Source of the DNA: Octadecabacter sp.
GTDB taxonomy: Bacteria; Pseudomonadota; Alphaproteobacteria; Rhodobacterales; Rhodobacteraceae
Direction of reading: 5' to 3'
Assembly (NCBI GenBank): GCA_018500065.2
Contig: JAHBAO020000192.1
Coordinates: 1-5,848 of the forward strand
DNA: 5,848 nucleotides
Both the position numbers and the translations under genes were made by a program. Every line of letters starts with the position of its first letter. Position 1 is the first letter of the stretch. Below, one piece after another: positions 1 to 5,543 of this stretch. Under the pieces are notes generated by a model. It did no database searches. It worked only from the letters and a program-made list of their open reading frames with translations, and was not told the DNA's origin.

Positions 1-1
1 G

Positions 2-1246
2 TCGATTGACGTGCGCAACAGCGTGCTAGAACAGGCGGAACGCTCAGAGGGAACTGACATCGGGTTGCGGGTCTTTGTCGGGCATCGCTCCGCCAATGTG
101 TCCGCGTCCGACACCAGTGATCGCACCGTTGAAGAAATGGCTGCGCGTGCGGTCGCGATGGCGAACGAAGCGCCAGAAGACCCGCACGCCGGAATTGCCG
201 ACGCACACCAGCTTGCCACCGATATTGACGCAACACGCTTGGACCTTGTTGATGCAGGCGACGAACCTGATCCAAAGTGGCTCGAAGAACAGGCGCGCAT
301 CGCGGAAACCGCGGCGCTGGCCGTGAACGGTGTTGCGCAAGTTCAATCCACATCCGCTACATACGGTCGTCGTCAGGTACATCTTGCTGCCTCCAACGGT
401 TTTTCGGGTGGCTACGAAAGCACGGGCCATTCGCTGAGTTCGGTCGCAATTTCTGGTGAGGGCACTGGGATGGAGCGCGACTACGATTACGACAGTCGCA
501 TCCACTTGTCCGATATGCGCGACGCGGCAGAAATTGGTCGTATCGCTGGGGAACGCGCTGTTGCACGCCACGGGGCTCGCAAACCAAAAACAGGCACCTA
601 TCCGGTTTTGTTCGACGAACGCATCGCGTCGTCTCTAATCGGGCACCTTTTGTCCGCCAGCAATGGTGCGATGATCGCGCGTGGGTCGTCTTGGTTGCTT
701 GGCAAGGATGGATCACAGGTTTTGCCGAAAGGCATGGACCTGATCGAAACACCACACCGCGCCCGCGTTGCTGGATCGCGCTTGTTTGATGGTGAAGGGC
801 TGCCAACGGCTGAGCGCAAGATCATTGATGACGGCGTGCTCACCGGTTGGACAATGGACCTCGCGACAGCGCGTAAGCTGGGTTTGCAAAGCACCGGTTC
901 TGCGTCACGCGGCACCTCTGGCCCGCCGTCTCCGTCGGTTTCGCATCTGACTTTGACCCAAGGCACGCAAAGCCCTGCTGACATCATCAAAGACATGGGA
1001 ACGGGGCTGCTGATCACCTCAATGATCGGTTCTACGATCAACCCGAATACGGGCGACTATTCCCGCGGCGCGTCTGGGTTCTGGATTGAAAATGGCGAAG
1101 TTTCCTATCCAGTGAACGAATGTACGGTTGCCGGAAATCTGCACGATATGCTCGCGCGGATCATCCCGGCCAACGATGCGCGCGCTCATATCAGTCGGGT
1201 CATTCCATCGCTGATGATCGACGGGATGACGCTCGCCGGTGCCTAA
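2..1246 (+). CDS. pmbA: PmbA/TldE, TldD/PmbA-family protease subunit (5' end missing)
   Basis: This is the non-metal subunit type of the TldD/TldE (PmbA) cytosolic protease, known in E. coli for microcin B17 maturation and CcdA degradation together with TldD. The open frame runs back to base 2, so 414 residues are visible and the true N-terminus (roughly 30-40 residues by comparison with the usual ~450) lies outside the window. The GTG at 11 is internal: the residues before it (S-I-D) continue naturally into the family's VRN-x-x-LEQAERSEGTD segment. Further family signatures are GTYPVLFDERIASSL (about 596-640), SNGAMIARGSS (about 659-691), SRLFDGEGLPT (about 776-808), STGSASRGTSGPP (about 892-930), INPNTGDYSRGASGFWIENGE (about 1037-1099) and IDGMTLAG at the C-terminus. 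The HExxxH zinc motif of TldD is absent, which is why I call it PmbA rather than TldD. Its last 8 bases overlap the next gene, suggesting co-translation. Confidence 0.93.
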   Translation, partial: SIDVRNSVLEQAERSEGTDIGLRVFVGHRSANVSASDTSDRTVEEMAARAVAMANEAPEDPHAGIADAHQLATDIDATRLDLVDAGDEPDPKWLEEQARIAETAALAVNGVAQVQSTSATYGRRQVHLAASNGFSGGYESTGHSLSSVAISGEGTGMERDYDYDSRIHLSDMRDAAEIGRIAGERAVARHGARKPKTGTYPVLFDERIASSLIGHLLSASNGAMIARGSSWLLGKDGSQVLPKGMDLIETPHRARVAGSRLFDGEGLPTAERKIIDDGVLTGWTMDLATARKLGLQSTGSASRGTSGPPSPSVSHLTLTQGTQSPADIIKDMGTGLLITSMIGSTINPNTGDYSRGASGFWIENGEVSYPVNECTVAGNLHDMLARIIPANDARAHISRVIPSLMIDGMTLAGA

Positions 1247-2009
1247 CTCTGACCTTACCCTATTGATCAACGCCGCGCGCTCAGCCGGTGACATCGCGCG
1301 CGGGTATTTCAATGCCTCGCCCGAGATTTGGGAAAAATCCGGCGGTCAGGGACCTGTCACTGAGGCCGACCTGCACGTGAACCGCCAGTTGGCTGCGGAC
1401 TTGCAAAGCGCACGGCCTGACTACGGCTGGCTATCAGAGGAAACTGAAGACGGGGAGGCCCGCCTGAAGACAGACCGCCAATTTATCATCGACCCGATTG
1501 ACGGAACGCGCGCCTTTATTGAGGGCAGCAAAGATTGGGCGCATTCCATTGCGATTGCAGAGAATGGCGTCGTGGTCGCAGCAGTCGTCTACCTCCCCAT
1601 GCGGGACGCCATGTACACCGCAACGCTGGGCGGCGGCGCTGCGTTGAACGGTACGCCCCTAATGGCTTTGCAGGACAAGCCAATCGACACAGCAACGGTG
1701 CTATCCTCTAAGCCAAACTTGGATCCAAAATATTGGGCAACCTCTGCACCCCCCTTCAAACGCGCGTTCCGCTCGTCGCTTGCCTATCGCCTTGCGCTTG
1801 TGGGCGAGGGCCGTTTTGACGGAATGCTAACCCTGCGCCCAACTTGGGAATGGGACGTCGCTGCGGGCATGTTGATCGTCTCGGAGGCCGGCGGCACCGC
1901 GAGCGATCAAGCCGGTAAAACGGCCGTCTTCAACAACCCACATCCGCAAATCAACGGCACCGTTGCTGCAGGTGGAATTCATGCCGCCCTTATCGCCGCA
2001 CTTGCCTGA
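1239..2009 (+). CDS. cysQ: CysQ-like 3'(2'),5'-bisphosphate nucleotidase / inositol monophosphatase family
   Basis: A 256-residue metal-dependent (normally Mg2+, lithium-sensitive) phosphatase of the inositol monophosphatase superfamily. CysQ members hydrolyse 3'-phosphoadenosine 5'-phosphate (PAP) to AMP and phosphate, clearing a by-product of sulfate assimilation; relatives act on inositol phosphates. Visible motifs in order: GPVTEADLHVN (38-48), SEE (66-68, metal-binding Glu), FIIDPIDGTRAFIEG (82-96, with metal-ligand D85 and D88), and WDVAAGMLIVSEAGG (205-219, with D206). Length is normal and no key residue is missing. The GTG start at 1239 is chosen because it gives the family-type N-terminus (PNSDLTLLINAARSAGD) and no better start lies nearby. 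It overlaps pmbA by 8 nt, and only a weak GGGA (1223-1226) precedes it, so translation is probably coupled. Superfamily membership is certain; PAP as the substrate rather than an inositol phosphate is inferred from resemblance to alphaproteobacterial CysQ. Confidence 0.88.
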   Translation: MPNSDLTLLINAARSAGDIARGYFNASPEIWEKSGGQGPVTEADLHVNRQLAADLQSARPDYGWLSEETEDGEARLKTDRQFIIDPIDGTRAFIEGSKDWAHSIAIAENGVVVAAVVYLPMRDAMYTATLGGGAALNGTPLMALQDKPIDTATVLSSKPNLDPKYWATSAPPFKRAFRSSLAYRLALVGEGRFDGMLTLRPTWEWDVAAGMLIVSEAGGTASDQAGKTAVFNNPHPQINGTVAAGGIHAALIAALA

Positions 2010-2014
2010 CCTGC

Positions 2015-2043
2015 TTTACCATCCGCGCCCCAAGTCATAGGGT
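2015..2043 (+). promoter_or_regulatory. Candidate sigma70-type promoter for DUF4170-waaA-lpxK
   Basis: The 66-nt gap after the phosphatase gene is the only sizeable non-coding stretch. It contains TTTACC (2015-2020, 4 of 6 to TTGACA), a 17-bp spacer, and TAGGGT (2038-2043), which keeps the T, A and final T of the -10 consensus. A start near 2050 would leave a leader of about 26 nt before the ATG at 2076. The match is only moderate, and the genes downstream could equally be read through from pmbA-cysQ. Confidence 0.3.
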
Positions 2044-2066
2044 CGCGGCAACGTAATTTGACCCAC

Positions 2067-2071
2067 AGGTG
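2067..2071 (+). promoter_or_regulatory. Ribosome binding site deciding the DUF4170 start
   Basis: AGGTG lies 4 nt before the ATG at 2076. It supports that ATG over the in-frame TTG at 2058, which would add six residues (MTHRCP) untypical of the family and has no purine-rich site at the right distance. Confidence 0.4.
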
Positions 2072-2075
2072 CCCT

Positions 2076-2318
2076 ATGACACAGCGTCTTCATCTCGTCT
2101 TTGGCGGCGAACTTATCGATCCGACCAAGAATGCCTTTAAGGATGTCAATGACATCCATATCGTTGGTATGTTCCCCGACTATGACTCTGCGTTCAACGC
2201 GTGGAAGTCAGAGGCGCAAAAGACAGTCGACAACGCGCATATGCGGTACTTCATCGCGCATATTCACCGCCTCCGTGAAGAAGGCGTTGCGGCGTCTGCG
2301 ACCGAAGAACTCGGCTAA
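2076..2318 (+). CDS. DUF4170 domain small protein of unknown function
   Basis: An 80-residue, apparently soluble cytosolic protein with no signal peptide or membrane segment. It fits the DUF4170 family in length and pattern: LVFGGELIDP (7-16), a central VNDIHIVGMFPDYDSAFNAWKSEAQKTVDNAHMRYF block (24-59), and the closing IAHIHRLREE (60-69). The aromatic and Trp positions and the DNAHMRYF stretch are the strongest markers. The ATG at 2076 is preferred to the upstream TTG at 2058 because of the AGGTG site just before it. No biochemical function is known to me. It stands between a phosphatase gene and two lipid A/Kdo genes, with only 15 nt to the next gene, so it is probably co-transcribed with waaA-lpxK. 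A role in LPS synthesis is a guess from position only. Confidence 0.85.
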   Translation: MTQRLHLVFGGELIDPTKNAFKDVNDIHIVGMFPDYDSAFNAWKSEAQKTVDNAHMRYFIAHIHRLREEGVAASATEELG

Positions 2319-2333
2319 GCGGGGTAAGGGGCG

Positions 2334-3449
2334 GTGATTTGGGTTCATTGTGGCGACGCAGGCGAAGTCACCGCAACCCTTTCACTCGCCACTCGGTTCT
2401 TAGATCACAATGACGTTCTGATCACCGCGACCGAAGACATCCTGCCGGCTTTTGCAGGCGTGACGGATGGCATCGAAGTGGAGCAAATCCCAGCCGAAAC
2501 ACCCGCCAAAGCGCGCGATTTTCTTGCGCGGTGGAAGCCGCAATTCCTGATCTGGAATGGCGGCCCGGTCCGCTCTGTGCTTTTGCGTCTCGTCGCACAA
2601 AACGAGATCGGTGCGACTTTGATAAATGCGCGCAACAGTACCCTGTTTTCAGGTGGGTCGCGTTGGTTGCCCGGTGCATCGCGCAACGCTGCGATGCCGT
2701 TCTCACGTATCTATACCGCGAATGGCGCCACTGCGACTCGCCTGATCCGTGGCGGTGTTGCCCGCGACAAAGTAAAGGCGACGGGCCCGATCCTAGAAGA
2801 GCCCATCGCCCTGCCCCACGACCAATATGAACTTACCGTCCTTGTGGAAGCGCTGGGGACACGTCCGTTCTGGTTCGCTGCGGATGTCGTTCCGAGCGAG
2901 GTTAAACATATGGCCGCCGCGCATTTGTCGGCCAGTCGGAAAAGCCACCGGTTATTGTTGATCATCACCCCACGCGATCTTGCAAGCGGACAACATGTTG
3001 CTGAAATCCTGCGCGAAGCAGGGCTTAAGGTTGGTGTGCGCTCAAGGGGCGATACCCCTATGCCAGAACAGCAGGCCTATGTCGCGGACGTACAGGGCGA
3101 ACTTGGCCTTTGGTACCGGATTTCGCCCCTAACATTCATGGGTGGAACCCTTAGCGGTGGCGGCGCGGCGTCGCCGTTTGAGCCGATTGTACTGGGTTCA
3201 GCGATTATTCATGGCCCGCGAAAGGCACCCTATGAAGCGCGCTATACCCGTCTTTCCGATGCCCAAGCCTGCCGCGAAGTCAGGACGGCCGGCGAACTTG
3301 GGATTGCTGTGGGCGCTTTGATTTCACCCGAGCAAACCGCACGGATGGCGATGGCTGGATGGGCAGAAATCACGCAGAATGCCGAGATCATCAATGATTT
3401 GATGCAGGATGCCGTCAACCACTGCGAAGACGCTGGAGACCCCCGATGA
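2334..3449 (+). CDS. waaA: Divergent WaaA/KdtA-like 3-deoxy-D-manno-octulosonic acid (Kdo) transferase
   Basis: A 371-residue GT-B glycosyltransferase of the WaaA (KdtA) type, the inner-membrane enzymes that move Kdo from CMP-Kdo to lipid IVA. The N-domain begins IWVHCGDAGE (2-11), matching E. coli IMLHSVSVGE, so E11 sits where the catalytic Glu60 of E. coli lies. NAR (98-100), VKATGPILEEP (147-157), a PRD in place of PRH (213-215), ADVQGELGLWYRISPLTFMGGTL (251-273) and SPFEP (280-284) follow in family order. Oddities: the roughly 50-residue N-terminal membrane-anchor region is absent, and an in-frame stop at 2325-2327 rules out an upstream extension; the ETELWPN motif aligns without gaps to residues 76-82 (GGPVRSV); GGHNPLE reads GAASPFE. 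The start is GTG, with purine-rich GGGG (2321-2324) and AAGGGG (2326-2331) upstream. It overlaps lpxK by 4 nt. The family is clear, but Kdo transfer as the actual activity is less certain. Confidence 0.8.
   Translation: MIWVHCGDAGEVTATLSLATRFLDHNDVLITATEDILPAFAGVTDGIEVEQIPAETPAKARDFLARWKPQFLIWNGGPVRSVLLRLVAQNEIGATLINARNSTLFSGGSRWLPGASRNAAMPFSRIYTANGATATRLIRGGVARDKVKATGPILEEPIALPHDQYELTVLVEALGTRPFWFAADVVPSEVKHMAAAHLSASRKSHRLLLIITPRDLASGQHVAEILREAGLKVGVRSRGDTPMPEQQAYVADVQGELGLWYRISPLTFMGGTLSGGGAASPFEPIVLGSAIIHGPRKAPYEARYTRLSDAQACREVRTAGELGIAVGALISPEQTARMAMAGWAEITQNAEIINDLMQDAVNHCEDAGDPR
3435..3438 (+). promoter_or_regulatory. Ribosome binding site of lpxK
   Basis: GGAG lies 7 nt before the lpxK ATG at 3446, inside the end of the preceding gene. 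It supports this start and shows that lpxK has its own Shine-Dalgarno site as well as the ATGA stop-start overlap. Confidence 0.55.
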
Positions 3450-4432
3450 GACCACCGTTATTCTGGTACCGTGACAAAAACCTGCTTTCTGTTTTGTTGT
3501 CACCGATTGGTTCACTTTATGCCGCCGCAACCGCACGGCGCGTTCGGCAAGACCCAAAACATCACGCGTCGGTGCCCGTTATCTGTATTGGTAACATCAA
3601 CGCGGGTGGCACTGGAAAAACACCAACTGCAATCACCTTAACACAAAGGTTGATCGATATGGGCCAAACGCCCCATATCGTCAGTCGCGGCTACGGCGGC
3701 ACGCTAAAAGGGCCGGCGCTGGTAAACCCGAGCGAACACGGCGCTGCGGACGTTGGCGACGAACCTTTGCTCCTCGCAGAGTTCGCGCCGACTTGGGTGT
3801 CAAAGCACCGCGCAGATGGGGTTAAAGCGGCTGAAGCGGCTGGCGCCTCGGTTGTTATTCTTGATGACGGATTTCAAAATCCCAGCGTGTTCAAAGATCT
3901 TAGCATCGTGACAGTTGACGCGGTCAAAGGCTTCGGGAATGGCCGCACAATTCCGGCTGGGCCATTGCGTGAACCCGCCAAACGCGGGCTTGCACGTGCG
4001 GATGCACTGCTGGTGATCGGGCCAAAGCATGCGCGCAAAGCATTTCAACCTGCGTTGCCGTCAAACTGCGCGCGACTTAATGGTCAGCTTGACGCGCTCA
4101 CGACAGGGATGCCTTGGCAAGGCCAGCGCGTGCTTGCCTTTGCAGGAATTGGCCACCCTGAAAAGTTCTTCGCGACGCTTAAGGGGCTCGGTGCAGACGT
4201 AGTTCGTGGCGAGGCGCTGGATGATCACCAACCGTTCACAGACACATTGCTCACGCGGTTGGAGACAGAGGCAAGAACGCGGGGACTAAACCTCGTGACG
4301 ACTGAGAAAGACGCCGTGCGTTTGCCCGATACGTTCCGCGCAAAAGTATCTGTGTTACCTGTGCGGTTGTATGTTCTGGATTGGGCGCCGCTTGATGCGA
4401 AACTCGCCGGAATCGGGATCACTCCCCAATAA
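3446..4432 (+). CDS. lpxK: Tetraacyldisaccharide 4'-kinase LpxK
   Basis: A 328-residue inner-membrane kinase that phosphorylates the 4' position of the tetraacylated disaccharide 1-phosphate with ATP, giving lipid IVA, the acceptor for Kdo. Length is normal. Visible features: an N-terminal hydrophobic segment (about 13-30, LLSVLLSPIGSLYAAATA) likely to anchor the protein; the Walker A loop GNINAGGTGKTP (49-60); SRGYGG (80-85); GDEP (104-107); DDGFQN (140-145, the DDGFQ motif with Asn where many bacteria have His); GRTIPAGPLREP (166-177); DDHQPF (259-264, corresponding to the usual DHH segment); and TTEKDAVRL (285-293). The ATG at 3446 shares ATGA with the stop of the WaaA-like gene and has GGAG at 7 nt, giving strong evidence for the start and for co-translation. 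The 3' end overlaps the convergent CoA-transferase gene by 14 nt. All core motifs are intact, so I expect an active enzyme. Confidence 0.95.
   Translation: MRPPLFWYRDKNLLSVLLSPIGSLYAAATARRVRQDPKHHASVPVICIGNINAGGTGKTPTAITLTQRLIDMGQTPHIVSRGYGGTLKGPALVNPSEHGAADVGDEPLLLAEFAPTWVSKHRADGVKAAEAAGASVVILDDGFQNPSVFKDLSIVTVDAVKGFGNGRTIPAGPLREPAKRGLARADALLVIGPKHARKAFQPALPSNCARLNGQLDALTTGMPWQGQRVLAFAGIGHPEKFFATLKGLGADVVRGEALDDHQPFTDTLLTRLETEARTRGLNLVTTEKDAVRLPDTFRAKVSVLPVRLYVLDWAPLDAKLAGIGITPQ
3655..3680. repeat. Inverted repeat inside lpxK (9-bp arms, 8-nt loop)
   Basis: CGATATGGG (3655-3663) and CCCATATCG (3672-3680) are perfect reverse complements around an 8-nt spacer, within lpxK codons 70-79. The repeat itself is certain. 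A function is not: about one such repeat is expected by chance in a window of this size, allowing for many loop lengths. Confidence 0.4.
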
Positions 4433-5543
4433 TACCCTGATCTTGCCCCAACCTTGGTGCTGGTCGATCAAGAGACAAATCCGCGTCTGAAAACCGCATC
4501 GGCGGACGCACGGAAAGTGCGCCATCAATATCCAGCTTCAGCCCCCGTGCGATAACTTGCGGGTCCGCGAACACGTCTTCAAATGTGTTGATCGGTCCGG
4601 CAGGAACACCGTTGGCCTTACACGCCGCTATAATATCCGACTTTGTCCATTCACGCATTTTGCACGCTAAAATCGGCACGAGCACATCACGATTTTCAAG
4701 GCGTGCAGGATTGGTCGCGAAACGTGGATCATCCGCCAGTTCCTCTAAGCCCAACACAGTGCAGAATTTTCGAAACTGCCCGTCATTGCCCACAGCAATA
4801 ATCACATGCCCGTCGGAACACTCGAAAACTTGGTAGGGAACAATGTTTGGATGCGCGTTCCCTAACCGCTCAGGGGGCTTTCCAGTTGCCAGATAATTCA
4901 TCGCCTGATTTGCAGTGGTCGCAACGGCAACATCCAAAAGCGCGAGATCAATCTGCTGGCCGCGTCCCGTTTGATGACGTTGGTGCACCGCTGCCAAAAT
5001 CGCATTGCTTGCATAGAGACCCGTCAGAATATCGGTGACAGCAACACCGACCTTTTGTGGCTGCCCATCGGGTTCTCCGGTGACCGACATAAGGCCGGAC
5101 ATCCCCTGGATTATGTAATCATAGCCCGCGCGCGCCGCGTAGGGTCCGTCTTGGCCAAAACCGGTAATTGAACAGTAAATCAGCCGCGGATGGCTTTCCT
5201 TAAGGGTTGCATAGTCCAACCCATACTTCGCAAGTCCGCCAACTTTAAAGTTCTCGATGACGACATCTGCGTCGCCCAGCAATTTCAGCAACGCGGCTTT
5301 GCCATCGTCAGTCCGAAAATCAATCACAACCGATTTTTTACCACGGTTACAACCGTGGAAATACGCCGCCGAACTCTCTCCGTCATGTTCAATGAACGGA
5401 GGGCCCCATGTGCGGGTGTCATCCCCGCTGGGTGCCTCGACCTTAATGACCTCGGCACCCAAATCAGCGAGCAATTGGCCAGCCCAAGGCCCCGCCAAAA
5501 TGCGGGCGAGTTCAACGACCTTTAGGCCAGCAAGGGGTGTCAT
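4419..5543 (-). CDS. CaiB/BaiF-family (class III) CoA-transferase
   Basis: A 374-residue cytosolic class III CoA-transferase, which moves CoA between carboxylic acids through an aspartyl-CoA-type intermediate. Motifs: GLKVVELARILAGPWAGQLL (6-25) and LGAEVIKVEAPSGDD (28-42) of the nucleotide-type fold; TWGPPF (45-50); NRGKKSVVIDF (66-76); ENFKVGGLAKYGLDY (97-111); YCSITGFGQDGPYAARAGYD (123-142); and KVGVAVTDILTGLYA (164-178), where D171 is the expected catalytic Asp. NIVPYQVFECSDG (233-245) and the TWGPPF region recall succinyl-CoA:glutarate CoA-transferase (SUGCT), so a dicarboxylate substrate is plausible but unproven. The C-terminus stops soon after LGQDQGIIGE and looks somewhat short for the family. 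The ATG gives the standard N-terminus. It shares one base with the stop of the DsbA-like gene (TGATG) and has no strong Shine-Dalgarno site, suggesting translational coupling. It converges on lpxK with a 14-nt overlap. Confidence 0.92.
   Translation of the reverse strand: MTPLAGLKVVELARILAGPWAGQLLADLGAEVIKVEAPSGDDTRTWGPPFIEHDGESSAAYFHGCNRGKKSVVIDFRTDDGKAALLKLLGDADVVIENFKVGGLAKYGLDYATLKESHPRLIYCSITGFGQDGPYAARAGYDYIIQGMSGLMSVTGEPDGQPQKVGVAVTDILTGLYASNAILAAVHQRHQTGRGQQIDLALLDVAVATTANQAMNYLATGKPPERLGNAHPNIVPYQVFECSDGHVIIAVGNDGQFRKFCTVLGLEELADDPRFATNPARLENRDVLVPILACKMREWTKSDIIAACKANGVPAGPINTFEDVFADPQVIARGLKLDIDGALSVRPPMRFSDADLSLDRPAPRLGQDQGIIGE
5341..5358. repeat. Inverted repeat in the CoA-transferase gene (8-bp arms, 2-nt centre)
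   Basis: CCACGGTT (5341-5348) and AACCGTGG (5351-5358) are perfect reverse complements separated by AC. The site lies in codons 62-68 of the minus-strand gene, over the conserved H-G-C-N-R-G residues. It resembles a compact operator in shape only. Expected chance frequency in the window is near one, so a function is not claimed. Confidence 0.35.

Noticed and set aside
11..13. GTG as the start of the PmbA gene
   Set aside because: The frame is open to base 2 and the residues before the GTG belong to the conserved family segment; the real start is outside the window.
44..571. 175-codon open frame antisense to pmbA
   Set aside because: Lies opposite a clearly conserved gene, shows no family-like composition and has many scattered Cys/Arg residues typical of shadow frames.
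357..1041. Two further overlapping antisense open frames (357-806 and 598-1041) within pmbA
   Set aside because: They overlap the conserved gene and show no recognisable domain; shadows in GC-rich coding DNA.
2058..2060. TTG as the start of the DUF4170 gene
   Set aside because: The six added residues do not fit the family, and the ATG at 2076 has an AGGTG site at 4 nt.
4433..4475. Possible terminator for lpxK just past its stop
   Set aside because: Only weak short complementarities (TCTTG/CAAGA and ACC/GGT) without a T-tract; the stretch codes for the CoA-transferase C-terminus.
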